From Bacteroidales bacterium (GTDB lineage: Bacteria > Bacteroidota > Bacteroidia > Bacteroidales > P3), in contig JAFUGA010000019.1 of the NCBI GenBank assembly GCA_017469625.1, positions 1-64,000 of the forward strand: a stretch of 64,000 nt of DNA. Reading direction: 5' to 3'. Shown here one piece after another: positions 18,239 to 26,305 of the stretch. The number at the start of each line of letters is the position of its first letter. Position 1 is the first letter of the stretch. The notes under the pieces were generated by a model. The model ran no database searches, was not told the origin of the DNA, and saw only the letters and a program-made list of their open reading frames with translations. The translations under genes were made by a program, and so were the position numbers.

Positions 18239-19221
18239 TTATTTTTTATGGTTTATATCTTCAAAAAAATTCTTATATGTATCTATCTCTATTACCTTTA
18301 GATGATTTGCTGTGTGAAACATATTTTTTAGTTTTGTTAAAGTGTCTCCTTTCTTTGTAAGGTAATAGATATTTTCATTACTATCTTGTATATTTGCATG
18401 ATGAATAACTCTTTGCATAGTCATATCGGATAATGAGGCTCCTATATACAAGCAAGTATATTCTGAAAGATAAGATATTTGTTTGGTTTCGTGCCATGAA
18501 TATGGGTCTTTAGAGTTTTGATGAAATTCATCTAATGACATAACTACTTCATTCTTACCTATAGGTTTTAATTCGTATGGTGGTTGAATATATCCATGAA
18601 CATGATATATTCTAAACGATGAATCTGTATTTGGTTCCATCGTCCTTTGATTATACACATCTATAGGGGTAAATTCTTTGTTAATACATCTTTTACTATC
18701 TGCAATATAATCTTTATTACTCTGTAACAATTTTATTGCGGTAGAAAGAAAGTTGTCATAATTATAAGTAACTACCGCTTTAAAATTGTTATATCTAATT
18801 ATCATATCTGCAACAGAAAACAGTGAATAGAAATTACATTCTCCCCTTTCTACGTATATATTGCATTCATTTTTCAATTCATCTAAACTACACTGTGAAT
18901 ATATAATATCTTGCAATAATGGAATATAAGCAGTATTCAACAGTTGTTTCACTACAGATATTTTCATTTCAGAAGAAAATTCTGAATTGCCTCTTAGTAA
19001 TAATTCACGATTGGTACTATTTGGATTTAATGCTTGTTTTAGAAAATTTATTTCTTCTTCTGGCATATTTAGTAGATGTAGTGCGTTATTTAAAAATGCC
19101 TGCATAACATCGCTCCAAAGCAATTTTTTGGTTGGATTGTAATTTATTCCTGCACCTATAAATAAGATAATCTGTTTACCTTGTTCTAAATCTTTTTTAG
19201 ATTTTCTAAATTCTTATCCAT
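18239..19221 (-). CDS. SIR2-like (NAD-hydrolase-type) protein, open only through a -1 shift at A_AAA_AAG
   Basis: A SIR2-fold protein of about 327 residues if the two frames are joined. The NAD-binding opening IILFIGAGIN, the TYNYDNFL strand with the catalytic-type Asn, the HVHGYI His motif, VMSLDEFHQ and LYIGASLSDMTMQRVIHHA are all present, as in SIR2 effectors of bacterial defence systems. The frame holding IGAGIN has no ATG between its upstream stop and the motif. The in-frame ATG (19221), 6 bases after the previous stop, leads to MDKNLENLKK and then TAG at 19188-19186. The two frames meet at A_AAA_AAG (19198-19192), a classic -1 slippery heptamer in the correct phase. One missing A in the assembly would also explain it. 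A start at the internal ATG 19123 would lose the NAD-binding motif. Confidence 0.75.
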
Positions 19222-19227
19222 AACCTT

Positions 19228-21222
19228 TCATTTTACAAGTTTTAAATTACGCCATTTGTTTTGCATAATGGAAGACGAAGTAATAGATGGAGTTTGTCGT
19301 TTTTGTATTTTGTTTACAGAATGCAATTCTACTTGTTTAGTAACATAGTCCGATAATTGTCCAAGAGTACATTTACCCTTAGAATCTTTTAGTTTCTTTA
19401 AAAGAAAATATGTAAACAATCCATGCTCTTTTTCCATATAAGGCATAGCCGTTTGGTCTGCTGTAGAAGCAGAGAATACTATTATATTCCCTTCTAAATG
19501 ACTTTTTGTTGGAGCAATAGCCACACTCCTCGCCGATGCTATCATTCCTTCTCCTCTTTGAGAACCAGAGAAACAAGCATCAAGAAAAACAAAAACATTC
19601 TTTGCCCGTAAAGAAGATAGTTCTGAATAAAGTTTATTTACGTTGTATGATGTATTGGTATTGCCTACATAAGCATCTACAGGAACAAGATATGCTTCTT
19701 TTGTTTGTTCGTCAGGAATACCATGACCAGCATAATAGAAAATAACGTTATTTATCTCATTAACCTCATCAAGCTCTTTCAATCGTCCAATAGCATAGTT
19801 CATATCATTCAACGTTGCGTCCTTTATGAAGATAATATGATTTTCATCATTAGGAATACCCAATGTTTTAGTGCAATACTCCTTGAATGCTCTACCATCT
19901 TTTTCTGCCAAATAAACATTACTTTCTATTCTATTATAAACTTCGTTGGCTATGATAATAGCATAGGTTGTACCATTGATGATATTATTTATTGGTATAT
20001 CCTTATCTACATCTGAATTCAGAACAAGAGAACCATTCTTATTATTTATCCTCTTTTTCTCTTTCTCATTTATAACTATCTTATTGTTTGCAAAGTTTTG
20101 ATTTAGATTCAGCAAAATATCTTTATCTTGTGAATATTTTCCATATTTTTCTTTTACTCTAACTTTAAAAGGCACTGAATTTCCTTGATAATCCATTTTT
20201 ATAGCAAGAGTATAAACCAAAGATTTTATTTCTCCCGGTTCCATATAACCTATATTTCCTATAGTTTCACTTGAAGAAGAATAAACATCATCTGGTTTTA
20301 CCAAATCTACAACAACGTTTTCTGCTTTACCTACACCTGTATTTTGCAATACTATCTGCAAATCAAATTGTTCTTTTTTTCTTAAGGTTGTAGAACCTTT
20401 TATATCGCTTGTTATATTGTAGTCGGCTACTTGCACAAATGGATTTTCAAATCTTTTCGTTGTTACTTCTATAGTTCTTGGTTCTGTACCAAATCCTAAA
20501 GGCTCTTTTACATTTATAGTAAAAGCCACACTACCATCTACAGTGTTCATGCCTGAGAAAATGGGTACAGTTATTTTTTGTCTTTCACCAGATTTTATTA
20601 CAGAAACATTTGTTGATGAAATGTATATATCTTGAATATCTCCTTTTGTTTCAGTTATTACTTTGCAACCATATGCATTTCCTTTTCCTTTATTGATAAC
20701 CTCAAACGATATACTACACTGTTCGTCTGCATCTATAGCATCATTTCCTGTTTTGTCTTCAAATATAAAGGAATTCTCCACAAAATAAAGATTTGGTGGT
20801 TCTTTAGACCTCAACACATCTATATTATTTATCCTAAGGTCTCCTCCTATATAGGCTACTGTTTGCACATCGTAAGGTATGCGTTCAAAATAAAGACTAT
20901 ATTCTTTGCTTTCTCTTGGATTTAGAGGATATGAACGATTTGGCATAATTGCGTCTGTACCTATTATCTTTAGTATTTGTCCATTATCGCAAAGAAGTTT
21001 TATATCTTTATTCAAAGCTATAGACATTTTACGTGTAGACATATTTTCAAGTTCGCAATTAACTTTCGTTACTTCTTTCCCTTTGTTATTTTCTACATAA
21101 GAAATACTTTTTATAGTAAGTTTCAAAGGATATTTTTCTATGCTCTCATTTATATCTATCAACTGTGCATTGACCAACAATGAACATATAGAAAACAATA
21201 AAAATAATATTTTCTTTTTCAT
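19228..21222 (-). CDS. Exported CARDB-like/caspase (C14) protein
   Basis: A 664-residue protein. The signal peptide is residues 1-19 (VNA/Q). Two or three beta-sandwich domains of CARDB/NEW3 type follow (about 30-375; for example ISFEVINKGKGNAYGCKV and QIVLQNTGVGKAENVVVDL). The C-terminal caspase domain spans about 405-664, with His500 in YYAGHGIPD and Cys550 in FLDACFSGSQR. YAIIIANEVY and GNIIVFSASTADQTA are the usual core strands. The catalytic domain is paralogous to that of the gene at 15017-16636, but the N-terminal modules differ. It is the fifth gene of the operon, 6 bases after the barrel gene. Export suggests action in the periplasm or at the surface. Confidence 0.9.
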   Translation of the reverse strand: MKKKILFLLFSICSLLVNAQLIDINESIEKYPLKLTIKSISYVENNKGKEVTKVNCELENMSTRKMSIALNKDIKLLCDNGQILKIIGTDAIMPNRSYPLNPRESKEYSLYFERIPYDVQTVAYIGGDLRINNIDVLRSKEPPNLYFVENSFIFEDKTGNDAIDADEQCSISFEVINKGKGNAYGCKVITETKGDIQDIYISSTNVSVIKSGERQKITVPIFSGMNTVDGSVAFTINVKEPLGFGTEPRTIEVTTKRFENPFVQVADYNITSDIKGSTTLRKKEQFDLQIVLQNTGVGKAENVVVDLVKPDDVYSSSSETIGNIGYMEPGEIKSLVYTLAIKMDYQGNSVPFKVRVKEKYGKYSQDKDILLNLNQNFANNKIVINEKEKKRINNKNGSLVLNSDVDKDIPINNIINGTTYAIIIANEVYNRIESNVYLAEKDGRAFKEYCTKTLGIPNDENHIIFIKDATLNDMNYAIGRLKELDEVNEINNVIFYYAGHGIPDEQTKEAYLVPVDAYVGNTNTSYNVNKLYSELSSLRAKNVFVFLDACFSGSQRGEGMIASARSVAIAPTKSHLEGNIIVFSASTADQTAMPYMEKEHGLFTYFLLKKLKDSKGKCTLGQLSDYVTKQVELHSVNKIQKRQTPSITSSSIMQNKWRNLKLVK

Positions 21223-21228
21223 TATCTT

Positions 21229-21858
21229 TTATTTGTATATTTGTTTCTTAAACTGATTTTTCAATCCTTTAGTTATTCCCCAAGATGGTCTTCCTAATTC
21301 CCAAGAAAGAGTTATTTGTAAGGAATTATGCCCAGCATAATGATGACCATTTCTTTTAACATAAAGTTCTCTATCCATAAAATGATAAACATACCTTAGA
21401 CCCAAAACTATTCTATTTGCTGTTTTTCCTACATAGAAAGGATTTGATTTCCATTTTAAACCTATAGGTATCCCCACAGTAAAATCATATTCTGCTTCAA
21501 TAGGTATATCTAACATCAATCCTGTTTCTAAAGTAAAGTTTTTTGTATTTGCTTGTAATAGAAGTGGAATATGAAGTTCATAATTATCATTAGTATTAGT
21601 CCAGTCAAATAATGTTTCTATCTGTATACCAAACCAAGAATTAAATTTTTCTGTATAATAAATTCCATAAAGAACACTCTCTTTTACTTCGTTTAAAGGG
21701 TCTGTTCCGAAAGTAAATCCTAAATACCCTTTAGTTTCTTGTTTGTTATTTACAATTGTAGACTTCTCTTCTTCAAATATATATTCCTGTGCTACAAGTG
21801 TAGAATATACAAAAAAGAAGACTACTAAACATAATACATATTTTATTGTTTTTTTCAT
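21229..21858 (-). CDS. Outer-membrane beta-barrel-like protein, copy 2
   Basis: A 209-residue protein with a signal peptide (about residues 1-23, LVAQ). The rest is rich in alternating aromatic/polar strands typical of small outer-membrane barrels (YLGFTFGTD, IVLGLRYVYHF, HNSLQITLSWELGRPSW). It is a tandem paralogue of the next gene upstream. The two share NPFYVGKTANRI, GIPIGLKWKS and AGHNSLQ. It might assemble with the LPP20/DUF4384 proteins of the operon in the envelope. That is inference from position. Confidence 0.65.
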   Translation of the reverse strand: MKKTIKYVLCLVVFFFVYSTLVAQEYIFEEEKSTIVNNKQETKGYLGFTFGTDPLNEVKESVLYGIYYTEKFNSWFGIQIETLFDWTNTNDNYELHIPLLLQANTKNFTLETGLMLDIPIEAEYDFTVGIPIGLKWKSNPFYVGKTANRIVLGLRYVYHFMDRELYVKRNGHHYAGHNSLQITLSWELGRPSWGITKGLKNQFKKQIYK

Positions 21859-21870
21859 CGTTTTAATACT

Positions 21871-22485
21871 TTAAAGATTTTTTATTATATTTTTTAAATT
21901 CCATGATTTTCTGCCCAATTCCCAAGAAAGTGTTAATTGTAGAGAATTATGACCAGCATTCAATTGCCTGTTTAACGCACCAGAATAGAAATAATATCTC
22001 TCACTAAAATGAAAAACATACCTTAAACCTAAACCTATTCTGTTTGCGGTTTTACCTACATAAAAAGGATTTGATTTCCATTTTAATCCTATAGGTATCC
22101 CCATAGTAAAATCATATTCTGCCCTATAAATACCTCTATCTAATATCAATCCTGTTTCAAGTGTAAAATGTTTTCTACTAAATTGTAACAAAAAAGGAAC
22201 ATGAAGTTCTATTGGCTTATTCCATGCAAAACAATATTCAAATAAAGCCTCTATTTGTACACCAAACCAAGTGTTATATTTTCCTGCATAATACAGCCCC
22301 AAAAGGATGTCATCATCTTCTTCATTTGTAACATTACTTCCTACAGCAAGTCCAAAACTACCATAAATTTCATTATTTGTTGTTACAGTTTTCTCGTCTT
22401 CAAAAGTATATTCTTGTGCTGTAAGTGTATTTACACAAAAGAATAATACAATGCACAGTGTTATTTTTATTATAATGTTTTTCAT
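21871..22485 (-). CDS. Outer-membrane beta-barrel-like protein, copy 1
   Basis: A 204-residue protein with a signal peptide (LFFCVNTLTAQ, about residues 1-23) and the same strand pattern as the following gene (YGSFGLAVGSN, FTLETGLILD, IGLGLRYVFHF, LQLTLSWELGRKSW). Both start with a short acidic segment, EYTFEDEK or EYIFEEEK, right after the signal peptide. Its ATG overlaps the stop of the DUF4384 gene (ATGA). No specific family is assigned. Confidence 0.65.
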   Translation of the reverse strand: MKNIIIKITLCIVLFFCVNTLTAQEYTFEDEKTVTTNNEIYGSFGLAVGSNVTNEEDDDILLGLYYAGKYNTWFGVQIEALFEYCFAWNKPIELHVPFLLQFSRKHFTLETGLILDRGIYRAEYDFTMGIPIGLKWKSNPFYVGKTANRIGLGLRYVFHFSERYYFYSGALNRQLNAGHNSLQLTLSWELGRKSWNLKNIIKNL

Positions 22486-23363
22486 TTCTTATTTATTTCT
22501 ATTAGATGTTTATTTACTTTTATATCTCTATCTTTCGTTTGACACGAGATTAACCATTTTTGAAAATCTTTAAACGACAGTTGTCTTGGTAAATATTCTC
22601 CTTTGATTTTTGAACCGTTGGCTTTAGAAAAATTATTAGGAGAGAATATTACATAAACTTCATTATATTCTATCTCTTTTGTGCAAGTAATATAAAGATT
22701 GCCCTCTATGTAATCATAATCGGGTTGATTGCTATCCTGTGGGTCAAAAAACAGATAAAGTGTATCGTGTTTGATTTTTATAGTACCATTAGGTGAATTT
22801 CTATATGGTAATAAACAAAATACCTCTTGTGCCTCTCTATCTAAAAGATATACACAAAGCCAACCATCACTTGCTGAAAGGAAAGAAAGGTATAGATAAT
22901 CTCCTGCTCTAAACTTATTGCTTTCATATCTACCATCTGTTCCATTACACAACACCTTTGAAGTAAATTCTGTAGTGTTTGTTATTTTTTTCGCTTTACC
23001 ACAAACTTTGGCTATACATATAAACATATTGTCTTTTGTATAAAAAGAGACTTGAGGTTCTTTTGTATCTTCTATCCATTCACCTTGAACATTACTACCA
23101 CCTATAGAAATAAAATCAGAAGAAGATTCTCCGTTCTTATTACTTGTAATAACAGTAGTATTGGTTTGGTATACGGTTTGGTTAAACTCTTTTATAAGAC
23201 CCTCTATTCTCGCACGATTTATAGCCGTTTGTTTTGCTTGTTCTGGGCTTACAGTTGATGGATAATAATAAGTATATTCCCCGCATACATCAACTATTTT
23301 TTGTGCTGAGCATACGGAAAATATACCTATATATAATATGAATATAACAAAGATGTTTTTCAT
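22482..23363 (-). CDS. Exported DUF4384-domain protein with LPP20-like N-terminus
   Basis: A 293-residue protein. The signal peptide is residues 1-20 (CSAQ). An N-terminal segment of the LPP20/FlgT-type pattern follows (EYTYYYPSTVSPEQAKQTAI then NRARIEGL). A DUF4384 domain then runs from about 150 to 235 (FRAGDYLYLSFLSASDGWLC, VYLLDREAQEVFCLLPY). DUF4384 is repeatedly found beside, or fused to, bacterial caspase-like proteases, which fits this operon. The start overlaps the upstream stop (TAATG). The role is unknown, perhaps a sensor or scaffold in the periplasm. Confidence 0.78.
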   Translation of the reverse strand: MKNIFVIFILYIGIFSVCSAQKIVDVCGEYTYYYPSTVSPEQAKQTAINRARIEGLIKEFNQTVYQTNTTVITSNKNGESSSDFISIGGSNVQGEWIEDTKEPQVSFYTKDNMFICIAKVCGKAKKITNTTEFTSKVLCNGTDGRYESNKFRAGDYLYLSFLSASDGWLCVYLLDREAQEVFCLLPYRNSPNGTIKIKHDTLYLFFDPQDSNQPDYDYIEGNLYITCTKEIEYNEVYVIFSPNNFSKANGSKIKGEYLPRQLSFKDFQKWLISCQTKDRDIKVNKHLIEINKK

Positions 23364-24046
23364 TATTTTATACCCATAATTTTATCTAACTGTTCGTGTA
23401 AATCTTCACCTTTCTTTTCAAGTTCTTCTTTGATTATATTTTTTGTTACTTTCATTGCAGTGTCTGTATCATAGGCAAGTCTTACAAGAACTTCTTTGTT
23501 TTTATTTGGTTTTACTCTATACAGTTCTACTACAGGTATTGTTCTACCTAAACTTTGAGAAATAAGATTGGTACTTGCAGTAACAATTTCTGTTATAGAA
23601 GCAGCTTGTTCCTGCCCTAATTCATTATTTGCTAAAGTAGTTTTTATCAAAGCAGTTACCTCTGTTTGTATTTGACCAGCAAGATTTTGTTTTGCTATCT
23701 CTGATGCTTGAAGTTTTGCAGCGTCATACGTTTCACCTATACTCATACCCTCCGCCATTATGTATTTAGGCATCATATTTTTGTCTATCTCATATTGTAG
23801 ATTATAAGACCTATCCAATTGCTTATCTATTGGCAATCCTCCCGGAGAAACTAACCAACCTTCTTTTTTCAATCGTTTTGCTTCCTTTCTTGCAACTTTA
23901 GATGCTTTGGCGTTTAACTCACTTTTTGTCATCTTAGACATTTCTTTTCTTTCTTTTTCTTGTTCTTTCGTTAGTTGTGCAAAAGATGGCATACTAACTA
24001 AAGAAATAAACATACAAACAAGAATACTTTTTACTGTTTTATTCAT
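23363..24046 (-). CDS. Exported LPP20-like protein, first gene of the caspase/SIR2 operon
   Basis: A 227-residue protein with a signal peptide (about 1-23, SFAQ). A Lys/Glu-rich helical region follows (about 24-65), and then an LPP20-like domain (about 90-200; GMSIGETYDAAKLQASEIAKQNLAGQI, VVELYRVKPNKNKEVLVRLAYDTDTA). It begins the nine-gene operon. No TAnnTTTG promoter is seen in the 100 bases before it. The nearest one is at 24298-24305, beyond a terminator hairpin and a G-tract leader ORF. Confidence 0.7.
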   Translation of the reverse strand: MNKTVKSILVCMFISLVSMPSFAQLTKEQEKERKEMSKMTKSELNAKASKVARKEAKRLKKEGWLVSPGGLPIDKQLDRSYNLQYEIDKNMMPKYIMAEGMSIGETYDAAKLQASEIAKQNLAGQIQTEVTALIKTTLANNELGQEQAASITEIVTASTNLISQSLGRTIPVVELYRVKPNKNKEVLVRLAYDTDTAMKVTKNIIKEELEKKGEDLHEQLDKIMGIK

Positions 24047-24146
24047 AATAATTTGTGTCTTGTTATAAAGTCATCAGACATCATCGCTTTTAATTATTAC
24101 TATTTATTTTGTTATTAAATATTTAATTATTATTTTTCAAATAAAA

Positions 24147-24184
24147 AACGCATATAAAAGCCTGTTAAAGCCTTTATATGCGTT
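24147..24184 (-). terminator. Terminator hairpin inside the operon leader
   Basis: A perfect 12-bp stem (AACGCATATAAA at 24147-24158, complement at 24173-24184) with a 14-base loop is followed on the minus strand by TTTTTTAT. It lies 100 bases before the start codon at 24046 and after the leader ORF, so it can act as an attenuator. Confidence 0.8.
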
Positions 24185-24207
24185 AATAAATTGTTAAAAG
24201 GTTGTTA

Positions 24208-24270
24208 TTAAGTTGTACCCCCCCCCACCATATAATTTGCTAATAATAAAATACTTACACTTCTTTTCAT
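24208..24270 (-). CDS. Leader peptide ORF ending in a G9 tract
   Basis: A 20-codon ORF that begins MKRSVSILLLANYM and ends VGGGTT, closed by two TAA codons. AGGAG lies 8 bases before the ATG and a TAACTTTG promoter box is about 28 bases upstream. The Gly codons come from nine consecutive G (24226-24218). With nine G the stop is 24 bases before the terminator stem. With ten it is about 10 bases before. With eight or eleven it is TAA at 24185-24183, inside the stem. No homologue is recognised. The second leader near 60900 ends similarly (NYMGGG). Confidence 0.55.
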   Translation of the reverse strand: MKRSVSILLLANYMVGGGTT

Positions 24271-24297
24271 CTTTTTAACTCCTATTATAAAACTTTG

Positions 24298-24305
24298 CAA
24301 AGTTA
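24298..24305 (-). promoter_or_regulatory. Promoter -7 box of the nine-gene operon leader
   Basis: TAACTTTG on the minus strand matches TAnnTTTG exactly. The expected -33 position holds only a T-rich stretch. Transcription would begin near 24290, pass the leader ORF and meet the hairpin at 24184-24147. Confidence 0.65.
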
Positions 24306-24329
24306 AACAAAATTTTTGAAAGTATAAAA

Positions 24330-25211
24330 TTATATCTTTTCCATTTCTTCTTTACTTAGACCTGTTGCTTGCATAATTGCAGAAATATCTAAATTCATAG
24401 CCTTTAGATTTTTCGCAATCTCCAAGGATTTTCGTTTTTCTCCCTCTGCTCTACCTTTGATTTTGCCCTCTAAAATTCCTTCTAATCTACCTTTTAGTTC
24501 TGCATCTTCGGTTATGTTGTTTATATCTCTAAAGGCAGAAATATCTGCTTCAAATGCAAGAAGATTATCTTCTTTTAGTCGTTCTATTTCTGCATGTCTA
24601 AACAAGGTGGTAAATATTCTCTCTTGCAGTGCAGCAGGTTTTGAAAGTAGTTTTGACATATTATTTAAAACAAACAACCATTTATCATACATAGTTACAA
24701 GTTCGTTTTCTGTCTTTTTGAATTTTGGTAACTCTATTGTAATAAAGGTAAGTTTATCGTAAAAGACTTCGTATGTTGTAGCGTCCCTCAACTGTGCTGT
24801 ATGCTTTACCTGTTCATCTTCGTGGTTAAAGACAAAGTTAAGTATTCCTATTGTATATACATGATTTAGTTTGTAGTTCCAATCTGTGCCTTTCTTTGCC
24901 TGTTCTCTTATTGGAAAGGTAGAATAATATATCATTCTATCTTTAAAGAATGGTTGAAAGAAATTCTGCATTTCTACTATAAACCTTTCACCTGTATCTG
25001 TAACGCAATAAACGTCAAATATTGCCTTACGTGAAGGATAGGACGAAGATTGTTTCTCTGTATTCTTATAAGTAATATCTTCTATATTATGTGTTCCCTC
25101 AAACAATGCATTGAGAAAAGAAAGAAGATATTGCTTATTCATTTCATCTCCGAAGATATACTTAAACCCAAAATCTGTGTATGGGGTTATATATTTTTGG
25201 TCTATTTCCAT
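24330..25211 (-). CDS. PD-(D/E)XK nuclease family transposase-like protein (Rpn/PDDEXK_2 type)
   Basis: A 293-residue protein of the family often annotated as 'PD-(D/E)XK nuclease family transposase' or Rpn-like. The start YITPYTDFGFKYIFGDEMNK is family-typical. The catalytic pattern is IFDVYCVTDTGERFIVEMQ (D ... E-x-Q) at about residues 64-83. The C-terminus has a Lys/Glu-rich segment with repeated EGKIKGRAEGEKRKSLEIA and ends in a short helix pair (MNLDISAIMQATGLSKEEM). It carries its own promoter. No terminal repeats were seen around it. Confidence 0.88.
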   Translation of the reverse strand: MEIDQKYITPYTDFGFKYIFGDEMNKQYLLSFLNALFEGTHNIEDITYKNTEKQSSSYPSRKAIFDVYCVTDTGERFIVEMQNFFQPFFKDRMIYYSTFPIREQAKKGTDWNYKLNHVYTIGILNFVFNHEDEQVKHTAQLRDATTYEVFYDKLTFITIELPKFKKTENELVTMYDKWLFVLNNMSKLLSKPAALQERIFTTLFRHAEIERLKEDNLLAFEADISAFRDINNITEDAELKGRLEGILEGKIKGRAEGEKRKSLEIAKNLKAMNLDISAIMQATGLSKEEMEKI

Positions 25212-25231
25212 AATATTCTTTGTATTTTTTG

Positions 25232-25261
25232 CAAAAATAGAAAAGTTTTAACAATAAACAA
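25232..25261 (-). promoter_or_regulatory. Promoter of the PD-(D/E)XK protein gene
   Basis: On the minus strand TTG, 19 bases, then TATTTTTG, about 20 bases before the start codon. This is a good Bacteroidota promoter. Confidence 0.65.
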
Positions 25262-25304
25262 AATAATTTGCAATAAGTTTATTTGTCTATAAATAATAGA
25301 TATG

Positions 25305-26114
25305 TCATTTTATCTTATAAAAATGTTCTAAGGCTCCGTGTCCAGAAAACATTGTATTGTCTTTTGCGAAAAGTATGGCTTGATAAACATATTCTTTTGC
25401 TTGTTTTACACTATCCTTTAATGTATTTCCCATAGCAAGATAAGAGGCTATGGCTGAGGAAAGCGTACAACCTGTACCGTGAGTGTTTTTGCTAATAATT
25501 TTTTTTGCAGAAAAAGTATCATAAGTCATATTTTCATAAACAAGGACATCTGTCATATCTTCTGTATTTGAGTGTCCACCTTTTATAAGTACGTTTTTAA
25601 CATTATACTCCTTTATAATACTTTGCCCACATTTCACCATATCTTCTACAGTGTTTATTTTACAATTAGAAATCTTTTCAGCCTCATGTATATTTGGTGT
25701 AAGGAGACTACAAAGTGGGAAAAGTTCTTTTTTTAGTGTAGAAAGAAAATCTTCTTTTGCTAAACTATCCCCACTTGTTGCCACAAGGACGGGGTCTAAC
25801 ACAATATGACCATTATAATTATTAGAGAGCAAAGACTGTTTTATAGCCATAACGTTTTCTTTTGTGTAAATCATACCTATTTTCACAGCAGAAATTTTTA
25901 CATCTCCAAAAACTGCATCTATTTGTTGAGATACTATGTTGTTATCTATGGCTTGTATATTTTTTACTCCAAGTGTATTTTGTGCAGTAACAGAAGTTAT
26001 ACAACTACAAGCATATAACCCCAAAGCACTTATTGTTTTTATATCTGCTTGTATGCCTGCACCTGCTATGGAATCGCTACCTGCTATAGTCAGTACAGAA
26101 ATATCTTTTTTCAT
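25305..26114 (-). CDS. thiD: Hydroxymethylpyrimidine (phosphate) kinase ThiD
   Basis: Phosphorylates hydroxymethylpyrimidine and its phosphate in thiamine synthesis and salvage. A standalone 269-residue ribokinase-fold enzyme of normal length. It shows LTIAGSDSIAGAGIQADIKT at the N-terminus, KIGMIYTKENV, VLDPVLVATSGDSL, LTPNIHEAEKI and the anion-hole/catalytic motif THGTGCTLSSAIASYLA. It is about 16 kb from the thiS-E-G operon, has its own promoter and shows no TPP riboswitch. Confidence 0.95.
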   Translation of the reverse strand: MKKDISVLTIAGSDSIAGAGIQADIKTISALGLYACSCITSVTAQNTLGVKNIQAIDNNIVSQQIDAVFGDVKISAVKIGMIYTKENVMAIKQSLLSNNYNGHIVLDPVLVATSGDSLAKEDFLSTLKKELFPLCSLLTPNIHEAEKISNCKINTVEDMVKCGQSIIKEYNVKNVLIKGGHSNTEDMTDVLVYENMTYDTFSAKKIISKNTHGTGCTLSSAIASYLAMGNTLKDSVKQAKEYVYQAILFAKDNTMFSGHGALEHFYKIK

Positions 26115-26193
26115 ATTTTTATATGGTGGTTTATTTTTTCTTTATTTGTTGCATAAAATAAATTTCTACTTAAAACGTTATTATTGTAAAGTG

Positions 26194-26223
26194 CAAAGGT
26201 AATAAGATTTTTTTGCTAAACAA
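26194..26223 (-). promoter_or_regulatory. thiD promoter
   Basis: On the minus strand TTG, about 19 bases, then TACCTTTG, about 80 bases before the thiD start. Confidence 0.65.
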
Positions 26224-26247
26224 TGGATTTTAATTACAAAAGTTTAT

Positions 26248-26255
26248 TATCTTTG
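26248..26255 (+). promoter_or_regulatory. Promoter -7 box of the coiled-coil lipoprotein gene
   Basis: TATCTTTG matches TAnnTTTG and lies about 50 bases before the start codon at 26306, divergent from the thiD promoter. Confidence 0.6.
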
Positions 26256-26305
26256 CCAAGCATTTTTAGGAACATATTTATAAAAATAAAAAAGAAAGAA
26301 GAAAA

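Noticed and set aside
19123-19125. SIR2-like protein starting at the internal ATG 19123
   Set aside because: This would remove the IGAGIN nucleotide-binding segment that is present, in the same frame, just upstream.
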